This document shows positions 11,376-20,446 of a stretch of 64,000 bases of DNA, piece after piece. Under the pieces are notes generated by a model, which worked only from the letters and a program-made list of their open reading frames with translations, had not been told where the DNA came from and did not search any database. The stretch is from Trifolium pratense (lineage: Eukaryota > Streptophyta > Magnoliopsida > Fabales > Fabaceae): NCBI RefSeq assembly GCF_020283565.1, contig NC_060063.1:24358777-24422776 (forward strand). The letters are read 5' to 3'. Position numbers and translations under genes: made by a program. Position 1 is the stretch's first letter, and each line of letters begins with the position of its first letter.

Positions 11376-11412
11376 AGTAGTGTGCGGATACGGACCGCAA
11401 TTTAAAACCTTG

Positions 11413-11734
11413 GTTACCATAGTAGAAAAATATGGTTAAAACAAACAATATAAATAGTCCATTTGGTCAAATTGAGTCACTTATATTGGGACAGAGAGAG
11501 TGTATTATTCTTATTTTTCCTTCCCAATGGCAATATTTGATCTATGTACTTGAAATATCTGTTTACAATGCAAACGGCTAATTCAATTTAATACTTGTTT
11601 CAAGATGTTCCCAATACTAACATAGACTACACTACACTTTATATATAGTACGTTCTCTAATTTATTGTTCATCTTAAAACCAAAATCAAAACACTTTCAT
11701 TTTCCACTAGTACTATTTTGTATCCAATTCCAAA
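11413..11734 (+). promoter_or_regulatory. Upstream region of member C with TATA box
   Basis: CACTTTATATATAGTA at 11635-11650 is an excellent TATA context about 95 bp before the ATG at 11735. The same string occurs in the same position upstream of member H. A Stowaway-like word (TTGGGACAGAGAGAGT) lies near 11490. Confidence 0.6.
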
Positions 11735-12445
11735 ATGAAGAATTCCGCCAAGGAAGATGAAACAAATGCATTGATTCAAAATCTCACCATCGTCCCTTCA
11801 ATTCTTAACCATCCAAAGTTGCAGCTTGAAATCAATCTGATAGGAAACATGATGGATGTAGATTTCTATATCCCAGATGTAAAAGGTGATACTGACACCG
11901 CTGGTACGGCTTTCTGTGTGGCTTATTGTGCTGCAAACTATCATTCTAACAATAACAAGGAGTTTTGCACTTATGTGGGATCTATGCTATGCTCAGTTGT
12001 TCCTGGATTCAGAAACTCCGTAGAGGCGGCACTAAAAGAAATATGCGTCAAACCTTGTTTCGTTAGTTTACCATCCGAAGTCCCTGAATCCAGCATCGCA
12101 ATTTCTGATGTTCTTCAAGTGGGCTGGCCTTCCATCCTTGTGATATTTGGTTATTGTATTCTTCTTCTTTTCAAGCTTAGTTTTCAGAACGACGAAGTTA
12201 ATTCTTACAACAATTCTATATCCCACCACATTCGTGAACTGAAAGCTAAAGTTAGGTCGGATCCAAGCAGCATATTTTATATACCATTTGATGCTACAAA
12301 GTCAAAAGCAGTTAGCACTATGCTTGGTTCTCGTGATCTTCGTGTAACTGTATTGAAATTTCTCATGAACAACTCCAATCATCCCGATTCCCACACTCGT
12401 AACGTGTGTAACTATTTGTGTGATAATTTAATTCCCTTACTCTGA
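11735..12445 (+). CDS. Family member C: unrecognised protein, short form (236 aa)
   Basis: Single-exon frame starting at ATG 11735, with a good TATA box upstream. It carries the family N-terminal half: DFYIPDVKGD, AFCVAYCAA, FCTYVGSMLCSVVPGFRNS, CVKPCFVSLPSE, the hydrophobic WPSILVIFGYCILLLFK (about residues 131-147), IRELKAKV, IPFDATKSKA and TMLGSRDLR. It ends after HPDSHTRNVCNYLC, where members D and H continue with a further 100 residues including LSWSGDM and SRFPTLFAVA. Pseudogene A ends at the same place, so the short form may be a real subclass. No signal peptide is obvious; the hydrophobic stretch could be a membrane span or a buried helix. Function unknown, no catalytic motif recognised. 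Confidence 0.7.
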   Translation: MKNSAKEDETNALIQNLTIVPSILNHPKLQLEINLIGNMMDVDFYIPDVKGDTDTAGTAFCVAYCAANYHSNNNKEFCTYVGSMLCSVVPGFRNSVEAALKEICVKPCFVSLPSEVPESSIAISDVLQVGWPSILVIFGYCILLLFKLSFQNDEVNSYNNSISHHIRELKAKVRSDPSSIFYIPFDATKSKAVSTMLGSRDLRVTVLKFLMNNSNHPDSHTRNVCNYLCDNLIPLL

Positions 12446-13215
12446 GATGCTCATTGCCGCCGTTCTCTATCTATTGCACTCGTGTTTTAGTAGAGACAGA
12501 GTTGAGGAATTTTGCTTATACTTTTGAAGCTGTTTTTTCTCACTCTTTCTCATAGTATTTTAGGCTTTTTTTGTTTAGTTTTTGATCTTCTAGCTCAAGG
12601 TAGAAAGTTTGAGACTTCCAACTAATTTTGCTGATGTAACAAGTTTGGTAGTGTTTTTAATTTCTTGTTATGTAGTTATCGTTCATGGAATTGAGTCATC
12701 TTCTACTATTGAATAATGAGGTTAACAATTTTCTCTCATGCTCAAAGTGTTTCGAATTCGTGTCCATGTTATCTCTTGCGATAACATATAACATGGTAAT
12801 CAAAAAAAGAGTAGGAGTAATTCACATCTTATTATTTTGAGGGTTCAATTCTAAATAAATATTCAATAACTTTATACACTGATGTACATATCCATAAACC
12901 AAAAACTACTTGTCTCAAATAATAAGTAATCAAGAAAATCAGGTAAGAAGAAACTCTTCTATTCCAGCATCATACCGACGTCTTGTGCTCGGGTCTATGA
13001 GTGAACTCAAAATCAATGTGCACAAAAGCTCTTTCAACTTCTGGAAGTTGTTCAAGCTTCTCTTGAAGTGTTAGTTTCACCAATGTTGTGTCCTTGGTTG
13101 AGAACCATGTCTTCTGGCAAAACAATATCAACTTCCATAAAGGTAAGTTAACTTTGCCAAGAAATTTGGTGGTGTTGTTCTACCGATGAGTGAAAAAACA
13201 TTCTCAATCTGTAAT
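12229..13215 (+). repeat. Segmental duplication, copy 1 (partner 20230-21360)
   Basis: From the IRELKAKV codons of member C, through its 3' flank, to the MTP gene fragment, the sequence matches 20230-21360 almost base for base. The main differences are small deletions in this copy: about 60 bp near 12715 and about 80 bp in the MTP part near 13141. Confidence 0.85.
12940..13215 (-). pseudogene. Metal tolerance protein (CDF transporter) C-terminal fragment, copy 1
   Basis: On the minus strand the pieces [30 protein letters not shown] and [14 protein letters not shown] are readable and match the cytoplasmic C-terminal domain of plant Mn-type cation diffusion facilitators (MTP8-11 group). Compared with the second copy, the exon part around [16 protein letters not shown] is deleted and a frameshift lies in the NIGET region. 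Only a fragment without membrane segments is present, so it cannot work as a transporter. It sits next to the 3' end of member C and was duplicated with it. Confidence 0.75.
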
Positions 13216-13360
13216 ACACAATCAGGATATCATCATCATCATCATTAGTACATTGATAATGGAGTTATTTGGCATAAGTAACTAGCAAATAATCATAAAA
13301 ATATGCGGCCTAATGCACGAGGCTTCCACAAAGTGGACTCAGGAAAGTAGGATTGTTTGC

Positions 13361-13697
13361 TCTTAGAAATGAGTATTGGGCCTAACTCATCCTTACAAAA
13401 CCGGCTTGTAAGGTGAGGATTGCCTCTAGTCTATAAACACTTAGTCAGGCCATCTCTCAACCGATGTGGGACTTCTTAACACACCCCCTCGCGTCCAGCG
13501 CTATTGGGCTTGGTACGCGGATATAAATGGTAGGTGACCCGATATCGGGTGGCCCAACGGATAGGCTCTGATACCATCTTAGAATTGGGTATTGGGCCTA
13601 ACTCAACCCTACAAAACCGGCTTGTAAGGTGAGGATTGCCTCTAGTTTATAAACACTTAGTCAGACCATCTCTCAACCGATGTGGGACTTCTTAACA
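13361..13697 (-). mobile_element. TRIM (terminal-repeat retrotransposon in miniature), complete
   Basis: Two 121-bp direct repeats (13361-13481 and 13577-13697) read on the minus strand as TGTTAAGAAGTCC...TTCTAAGA. Immediately inside the 5' repeat is TGGTATCAGAGCC (13564-13576), a primer-binding site of the initiator-methionine tRNA type. A purine run GAGGGGGTG (13482-13490) adjoins the other repeat. Both sides are flanked by TTTGC, a perfect 5-bp duplication. Total length is 337 bp with no coding capacity, as expected for a TRIM. The two repeats differ at only a few positions. Confidence 0.93.
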
Positions 13698-13702
13698 TTT
13701 GC

Positions 13703-14093
13703 GGTTCCCTTAGAAACGAAACTTAAACATTACAACATTCAATAAAACTGAACTGAACCATTAACTGTTCGTCCCAGATTGATCTGGTATAAAGGTTCGG
13801 TGCACCAGTTTTGTGGTTCTGAATCGCACCAGTTTTGTAGTACAATTCGTGAACCGTTGGTCATAGTTTGATTTGTTTTTGTGTTTTTGTTACAATCCGT
13901 AACCGTCTTCATCTTCAACCTCGTGATCCTTCTCACAAGTTCTTGCTCGTTTCTCTGCAGATCCTTGCGTATTCACCGATCCATTTTACATTACAACTCA
14001 TGAATATTATAACATTTGAGAGACATTGCAATTCATTCCATTCAACGATGAATATTATAACATAAAACAAATTAAAAAAAATTGCATTTGAAA
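13703..14093. other. Intergenic, no gene seen
   Basis: Contains an imperfect short duplication (AATATTATAACAT at about 14001 and 14051) and GAACCGTT-like words. Small ORFs here lack any recognisable domain. Confidence 0.45.
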
Positions 14094-14383
14094 GAAAATA
14101 TCAATGTTTTAAAAACCGGACCGGAGATCGAACCGTTGAGATCACCGGTTCATGGTTCAATCGGTTCAATCGGTTCAATCGGTTGAACTGTTATTAAATC
14201 GGTTGAACCGTATAATAAATAAATAAATAAATATATACTTTTTTTTTGACTAAAAATAAATATATACTTATTAAGAATATATATGAGTAAAAAAAATTAC
14301 ATTACATCTCAATATATTATTTTTAAAGGCCTAATACTTATTTTTTAGCAAAATTTTAGAAGCCCAATACTCTAGCCCAATAT

Positions 14384-14385
14384 GC

Positions 14386-14459
<74 letters not shown>
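14384..14459. repeat. (TA)n microsatellite
   Basis: About 75 bp of uninterrupted TA dinucleotides directly before the foldback element; a shorter TA run follows it at about 16206-16236. Inserting in TA tracts would hide the foldback element's target duplication. Confidence 0.95.
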
Positions 14460-14460
<1 letters not shown>

Positions 14461-14462
<2 letters not shown>

Positions 14463-16204
14463 GGCTGCTAACTTAGACCCAGTTGGGTCTAAGTTAGCAA
14501 GGTGCACCTTTTCAGTTGGACAAAAATACTCATGTTTTTAATTTTTGAAAGAATAGAGCAACAGGGGCATTTCTGTAATTTACCCAACAGTACACGCGCC
14601 CCCACCTTCTTTTCCCACCCCCCAGGACACGTGTCACGCTATTATTGGACAAAAATCACGCGCGTGCATCACACGCGCCGACAGGCGCGCGTGGGTGAAG
14701 GCCAAACGCGGAGAGAGAAACCCTTTTGAAAAGGCAGGCCACGTGTCAGCATATGATTGGCTGCGTTAATTTTTTTCCATTTAATACTTTAAACTCGATT
14801 ATTTCGTCGTAAATTAATTTTTTATTTTTTATTTTTTATACCAAAATTCATAATTTTTTTTTCTCTACAAATAGAGACTTGGTTCGTTTGATTTGGACAC
14901 AGAAAAAAAAACCCAATTTTTCACTACCTTAATCTCATTTTTCACTACCTTACATCAACTCACTGAAACCATTCTACCAGAAAAATGGTTTCAGAGTACA
15001 AATCTCTGAAACCATTCTACAAGCTAAATGGTTTCAGAAGCAAATAACTAATAATCAACTTACTGAAATCATTCTACCAGCAAAATGGTTTCAGATTACA
15101 ACTCTCTGAAACCATTGTACCAGATAAATGGTTTCAGAAGCAAACACAATTAATAAATTACTCACTGAAACCATTCTACCAGTAAAATGGTTTCAGAATA
15201 CAACTATGTGAAACCATTCTACAAGCTAAATGGTTTCAGAAGCAAATAACTAATAATCAACTTACTGAAACCATTCTACCAGCAAAATGGTTTCAGATTA
15301 CAACTCTCTGAAACCATTGTACCGAATAAATGGTTTCAGAAGCAAACACAATTAATAAATTACTCATTGAAACCATTCTACCAGTAAAATGGTTTCAGAA
15401 TACAACTATGTGCAACCATTCTACCAGTAAAATGGTTTCAGAAGCAAACATTAGTTTTTAATTACCGTTTTATCTCATTTAATTAACTAAAAATAGTTTC
15501 AGGTCTCCAAAAATTTCATAAAATATTCCAAAAGTTCCAGAATATTATCTACTATTTTCCTGTATAATGGTTTCAGTGAGTTGGTTGAGTGGTGCGTGTT
15601 AAATTACAACACACAAGTAACGTATTTAGTAGACAAAAAATGAGATTAAGGTAGTGAAAAATTGCGTTTTTTTTTTCGGTGTCCAAATCAAACGAACCAA
15701 GTCTCTATTTGTAGACAAAAAAAAATTATGAATTTTGGTATAAAAATAAAAAAATAAAAAATTAATTTACAACGAAATAATTGAGTTCAAAGTATTAAAT
15801 GAACAAAAATCACGCCCAGCCAACCATTGTGTGACACGTGTCCTACTTTTAAAAAGCAAATTTTTCTCTCTCCAGGTTGTAATCCAGTGTGGCGCAGGCG
15901 CTGGAATTTGATGGATCAGGATGATCTGGGCTGTCTGATTGATCAGACAGTCTTGATGAGATCAGATCTTGGCTGTCTGATGGAAATCAACGGTCTGTAA
16001 CCATGGTCCTTCGGTACGCGCGCGACACTGGATCCGCGTCTATTAATGGTTTCAGAAGGTGGGGCGCGTGTACCGTTGGTGTAAAATTACAGAAATGCCC
16101 CTGTTGCTCTATTCTTTCAAAAATTAAAAGAATGGGTATTTTGGTCCAATTGAAAAGGTGCACTTTGCTAACTTAGACCTAACTAGGGTCTATGTTAGAA
16201 AACC

Positions 16205-16206
<2 letters not shown>
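14461..16206. mobile_element. Foldback/long-TIR element of unassigned superfamily
   Basis: Two sets of long inverted arms are visible. The outer arms, about 130 bp, are 14461-14590 and 16080-16206 (GGGGCTGCTAACTTAGACC on the left, the complement on the right, sharing AACAGGGGCATTTCTGTAATTT). The inner arms, about 165 bp, are about 14775-14940 and 15640-15805 (sharing GACTTGGTTCGTTTGATTTG). The terminal GGTCTAAGTTAGCA also folds on itself. The centre is an array of ten hairpins. No transposase is present. Mutator-like foldback or another cut-and-paste type are both possible because the flanking TA runs mask the TSD. Confidence 0.8.
14963..15445. repeat. Array of ten short hairpins, paired units
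   Basis: Each unit reads CTGAAACCATT, an 8-11 base loop such as CTACCAG(C/T)AA, then AATGGTTTCAG, so it folds into an 11-bp stem. Units begin at 14963, 15006, 15063, 15106, 15165, 15208, 15265, 15308, 15367 and 15410. Spacing alternates between about 43 and 58 bp, so the array is five dimers of about 101 bp. Linkers alternate between AAGCAAATAACTAATAATC and AAGCAAACACAATTAAT types, giving a higher-order period near 200 bp. Confidence 0.93.
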
Positions 16207-16235
<29 letters not shown>

Positions 16236-16238
<3 letters not shown>

Positions 16239-16994
16239 ATATATATAATTCCTAGATAGTTCTCCTACTATCCATCTTAACCCTAATCCACATCACCCAC
16301 TTACATCCAATTAAATCACACAATAATGCCACATCACTTCCTTATATTATATCATTTTCATCTCTATTTTTTTTTTTGTTTCCACATCACTTCCTTATAT
16401 TATATCATTCTCATCTCTATTTTTTTTTTTATATTATATCAATCTCATAATAAATAATAAAGAATTATGTTTCTCCAATTATCCAAAAATTGATGTCACA
16501 AGATGTTACAATTTTCTACATTATTATTGAATTATACCTCTCCAATTATCCAAAAATTGATGTCACAAGATGTTACACTTTTCTACATTATTATAACATT
16601 TCTTAGTGACAATGAAGATGAACATAGTTGGATTCTCTTTCAACATTTATCCCATTTAAATGTCAACCGTTTTCATAGAAACAACAAAGAGTTTATAATT
16701 TAGTCACACAAAAAAATACGAAGAGTGTATACATTATTGACTTAATTACATTATAATTTTAGAGAAGAGTGAAGGTTATGCAAAAAGTTAGGTTATGGGA
16801 TTGAAATATATAATAATCATTATCATTATCATATTTCATTCAATTTTAGTGTGTCGCCTATGCGTTGCACTATTGCATTGGCTGGCGCACCCCACAAAAA
16901 AAAAAAATTCATTCAATTTTGATGGTCCGTACTCATTCTCTATACATATAGGTATATATATTGGTTGGAGGAAGTGATAAGTACATCACTTTTA

Positions 16995-17054
<60 letters not shown>

Positions 17055-17176
17055 CATTATTATTATTATTATTTTCATTTTATAATACTTATTGTTACAA
17101 TTTATACGAATAATTTTTCAACATTATAATATAAAATACCACATAACACCTGTGCATCACACGGGTGTGGGACTAG
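16236..17176 (+). mobile_element. Candidate non-autonomous Helitron
   Basis: The 3' end has a hairpin (CACCTGTG-CAT-CACACGGGTG) followed after 7 bases by CTAG (17173-17176) and a T, the layout of Helitron 3' termini. A plausible 5' TC follows an A at 16235 within a TA run, giving insertion between A and T. No RepHel coding sequence is present. The 5' boundary is uncertain because of the TA run. It contains internal 52-bp and 66-bp tandem duplications (about 16328-16430 and 16475-16590). Confidence 0.55.
16998..17093. repeat. (ATT)n microsatellite
   Basis: About 95 bp of ATT/TTA trinucleotides with two interruptions. Confidence 0.95.
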
Positions 17177-17946
17177 TATATATATATCACTCATAAGTTG
17201 AGTAACCCTAATTCTTAATCTCTCTAATCTCACATCAGAAAAGCAGCAGCCACACAATATTATTATTTTCATTCTTTACCTTCTTTAACTTCAATTTCTC
17301 TAAATTAAGCAAACCAAGGTTCCTTTTCAAATGCACAGATCTATTTTCATTCTTCTCAAACTCATCTCTACCTCTCCTTCTTTCTTCTTAAATACCAACC
17401 TCTTTTTCTACTTTTTCAAATACACAGATCTGTTGTTGTTCTTAAGTTGATAATAGTGTATTAAGGGAAAGAGGATTTAGATATTGTTACAATTGCAAGT
17501 TTTGCAAAAATAGAGAATAAAAATAAACTTGTATTTAACTGAGAAAAAAGAAAAGAAGTAAAAGATCTGTGTTTTTTCAAATCAAAATCACAACTATTGC
17601 AATTGTAATTGATATGGATACTTCCAACTAAAAATCAACAACACAACCATTTGAAATAATTGCTGCATAATTGTAAATATGTCAAAAAAAACGGAAAGTA
17701 AAAAAAGGTACGTTTTAAATACTGAAAAGAAAAAAAAAATCAGTTTTTTTAATAAAAAATCTGGACCGGCCGGTTTTGTAAAACCGAGACCGATTCTTCC
17801 GGTTTTCACCGGTTCAGACCTGTTCGTACCGGTTTTTTAACGGTTTTACGGACTAGCGGTTCTGTGATGTTGACCGGACCGGTACTAGGCCCGGTTCCCG
17901 GGAGAACCGGTCGGTCCGGTCCGGTTTTTAAAACATTGGAAAATAT

Positions 17947-18951
17947 ACATTTGAAAGAAATAATAAAATTCCATTTGATTAGTCATAACCGGTCTTCTTG
18001 GACTATTGCACGTGTTTGGTAACAAGTTTATCTAATTAGCTTATATCTTTTTTTGAGATGATATTTCGGGTGTGTTTGGTAAATCCAATAAGCTAGCTTA
18101 TAGCTTATTGGACTAGCTTATAAGCTTGTTTGAAAAAAAAAATAAATGTGTTTGGTAAAAAGCTTTTTTCATTAGTGTATAGTTTTTTTAGTTGTTATTT
18201 CAAGTAGCGTTTGAGCTTATAGCTTTATAGCTTTTTACAGTTTTTTCCATTTCAAACCTTTAATTTAATTTTATTATTTTTTATAAAATAAAAAAAGCAC
18301 CCACTAAAGAAGAAAACTACCCACTGACATGCATATCCTTATATGTCTTTTTATATTTATCAATCATTTTAAAAGCTAATTTTACCAAACATTTTGGCTC
18401 TGTTTGGGAAGCCCAATAAACTAGCTTATAACTTATAGCATTTAGCTTATAATCTAAAAGCTCTGTTTGGTAATAGTTTTTAAAAACGAGCTTATAGCTT
18501 ATTTTTCAAACGCTATTTCAAGTAGCTGATGAATTTATAACTTATATTTTAGCATATTTTCTTCCAATTTTACCCCTATCATCTTACTTGAAAAAAAATA
18601 AATATTAATTAAACATATTTTTTTTTATGTTATTTCATACTTATAAGATAATTCAACCGTTAATTTTACCAAACACTATAAATTGATAGGAAGAATGATC
18701 GACAAAAAAAAACTGCAAACTTTGGAAATTACATTTTGCATTGATTTTTTTTACTGTATAAACTTTGGAAATGAAGTTATACAATTTTCAATTTTCTATA
18801 CTACCACTTTTGAAAACCAACGAAATCTTTAATCCTAGAAAAGGAAATGCTCTTCTGAATTCACTCTACTTATATGTACAATACGGTAGTTGTTGTGATC
18901 AAGATATAAATTAGAGTAATAAACCCTCTTCTGAGTTCTGAATTCACTCCA
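17947..18951. other. Upstream region of member D, with MITE-like palindromic sequence
   Basis: From about 18010 to 18690 there are many inverted words: TGTTTGGTAA / TTACCAAACA and TAAGCTAGCTTAT / ATAAGCTTAT. This composition is common in small plant MITEs but I could not fix both ends. ACTTATATGTACAAT near 18868 could be the TATA box for member D. Confidence 0.45.
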
Positions 18952-19947
18952 ATGGGTCAATTCAAGGCAAGATATCCCACAAAAGAAGAGTGGTTGAACA
19001 TGATTCCTTCTGTAAACCCCACTCAAACCAAAACCACTAGTGTTCATAACTTTTATACATCAAATTTCAGAATGAAAGGTATTGCTTTTTATGAAGCATA
19101 TGAAGCAGCCATGGAGTCAATGGACAGCAGAGAATTATGCACCAACGTAGGTTCTATGTTATGCGACTTCTACGATGGATTCAGAAGTTCCGTCGAAGAA
19201 GCATTGTACAGAATTGGCGTAAGACCAACTGTAGTGTTGTTACCATCTAATTATGACATTGCTGGAGGTTTTGTTTGGCCTTTCATGCTTGTCAACTTTT
19301 GTTGCTGTATTATTATGCTTTTGAAGAAGTTTACTGATGAGGTAAGTTATATAACTTTTATGATTAACTTTATTGATGAATTGAAAGAGATAATTGGGTA
19401 TGATGCTAATTGGGATTTTCCATTTGATTTCAAGAGAGCTAATGAAATTAGGACAAATCTTGGTTCTTGTTCAAGATTATGTCAAGATACAATTAGATTT
19501 ATCATGGAGGCAAGTCGTAATTTGGTTAAAATAGATAAAGAAATTGCCGATGGGTGTCAATATTTGTGTAATGCCTTAGCTTGGTCCGAGATGCATCATT
19601 TCAGACTTATCAATGATATGTTGGTTAAACCTAAATCTCCTGTTCTATTTCGCTCTGCTGTTTCACGAGAGGTGAAAAAATACATCGAGGCATGTAATGC
19701 TATCTCGTCTCATATTTGTCCTCAGTTTTTCATGTGTTTGGCTCCGAAGGTGGCTTTGTCAAAGGTCGATCCTTCAAGATTTCCTACTTTGATTGCTGTT
19801 GCTCAAGAGCTGCAAAGAAGAGACAACAATTTTTCAACTGCTGGTGCATTTGAGCTAACTTCAATTGATAGGGCGGACCCAACAATAGTGCATACTTTGG
19901 TGAAGCTTCATCGCAAACTTATGCCACATAATCGACGCCCGGTGTGA
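18952..19947 (+). CDS. Family member D: unrecognised protein, long form, intact (331 aa)
   Basis: Single-exon frame from ATG 18952 (MGQFKARYP) without interruption. It shows the complete set of family blocks: FYEAYEAAM, LCTNVGSMLCDFYDGFRSS, IGVRPTVVLLPS, the hydrophobic WPFMLVNFCCCIIMLLKK (about residues 106-123), the IDELKEIIG helix, FPFDFKRANEIRTNLGSC, CQYLCNALAWSEMH, SPVLF, EVKKYIEACNAISSH, CPQFFMCLAPKV, SRFPTLIAVAQELQRR and HTLVKLHRK. It is the most diverged member: it lacks FYIPD and has WSEMH where others have WSGDM. No signal peptide, catalytic triad or nucleic-acid-binding motif is recognisable. The hydrophobic stretch could be a single membrane span or the core helix of a globular fold. 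It and H are the only intact long forms here. Confidence 0.8.
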   Translation: MGQFKARYPTKEEWLNMIPSVNPTQTKTTSVHNFYTSNFRMKGIAFYEAYEAAMESMDSRELCTNVGSMLCDFYDGFRSSVEEALYRIGVRPTVVLLPSNYDIAGGFVWPFMLVNFCCCIIMLLKKFTDEVSYITFMINFIDELKEIIGYDANWDFPFDFKRANEIRTNLGSCSRLCQDTIRFIMEASRNLVKIDKEIADGCQYLCNALAWSEMHHFRLINDMLVKPKSPVLFRSAVSREVKKYIEACNAISSHICPQFFMCLAPKVALSKVDPSRFPTLIAVAQELQRRDNNFSTAGAFELTSIDRADPTIVHTLVKLHRKLMPHNRRPV

Positions 19948-20229
19948 GACCAATTTTCTTGTAATGATTAGCAACTTCTAGATTTGATTAGAATCATTAG
20001 GCAGGAAAGTGGCGTTTAATTTCATCGTCGACTTATTTTATTTTGACATTTCATATTTTGATGGGTTTATCTTGATCTTGTTTAGTAGTATAATTTACTG
20101 TTAAGAAGGTTTATTTCTCGTGATTCTCCCATTGTTGGTATGGATGAAATATTCATTTTATTTCTAGCAGACTTTGATTTGAAATATGAAAGGATTGAAT
20201 GAAATTGAGTAAAGGTTAAATTCTGTGAC

Positions 20230-20446
20230 ATTCGTGAACTGAAAGCTAAAGATAGGTCGGATCCAAGCAGCATATTTTATATACCATTTGATGCTACAAA
20301 GTCAAAAGCAGTTAGCACTATGCTTGGTTCTCGTGATCTTCGTGTAACTGTATTGAAATTTCTCATGAACAACTCCAATCATCCCGATTCCCACACTCGT
20401 AACGTGTGTAACTATTTGTGTGATAATTTAATTCCCTTACTCTGAG
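20230..20446 (+). pseudogene. Family fragment E (3' end of a member C-type copy)
   Basis: Begins abruptly at the IRELKAK codons and runs to the same stop as member C, with one amino-acid change (KVRSD to KDRSD). No start, no N-terminal half. It arrived as part of the duplicated block described at 20230-21360 and lies about 280 bp after member D. Confidence 0.85.

Larger units (their letters stand above)
6452..11382 (+). mobile_element. CACTA (En/Spm) DNA transposon, complete ends, defective
   Basis: The element starts CACTACTAGAAAA and ends with the inverse TTTCTAGTAGTG. It is flanked on both sides by TGC, the 3-bp duplication expected for CACTA elements. Subterminal zones are full of short repeats around TTCAGACGG / CCGTCTGAA, in both orientations, the usual binding-site pattern for the accessory protein. 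Coding content is a DUF4216-type exon (7699-8514) and a five-exon transposase-24-like gene (8635-10451). No TNP2/Transposase_21 catalytic region is present in the roughly 1.2 kb upstream, so the element probably cannot move alone. Confidence 0.92.
5980..11412. mobile_element. hAT-like inverted-repeat element (MITE) split by a CACTA transposon
   Basis: The left end CAAGGTTTTAAATTG at 5980 is mirrored by CAATTTAAAACCTTG ending at 11412. The flanks GTTATCGT and GTTACCAT agree at 6 of 8 positions, compatible with a degraded 8-bp duplication. Inside both ends the sequence is rich in TTGCGG/CCGCAA repeats. Without the CACTA insert (6452-11382) the element would be about 500 bp. The TIR resembles that of the element at 14102-17938, so the two may belong to one superfamily; hAT assignment is inference. 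Confidence 0.6.
14102..17938. mobile_element. hAT-type non-autonomous element with perfect 8-bp TSD, hosting other insertions
   Basis: The left end CAATGTTTTAAAAACCGG is mirrored by CCGGTTTTTAAAACATTG at 17938. Both flanks read GAAAATAT (14094-14101 and 17939-17946), a perfect 8-bp duplication as produced by hAT transposases. Both subterminal regions are rich in CCGGTT/AACCGG words. Removal of the foldback element (14461-16206), AT runs and candidate Helitron leaves about 1.1 kb. No transposase frame is visible, so the element is non-autonomous. Confidence 0.85.

Noticed and set aside
14963..15445. Regular repeat array that superficially looks like CRISPR
   Set aside because: The units are palindromic with variable linkers inside a plant foldback element, there are no unique spacers of constant length, and no cas genes; CRISPR is not expected in a plant nucleus.
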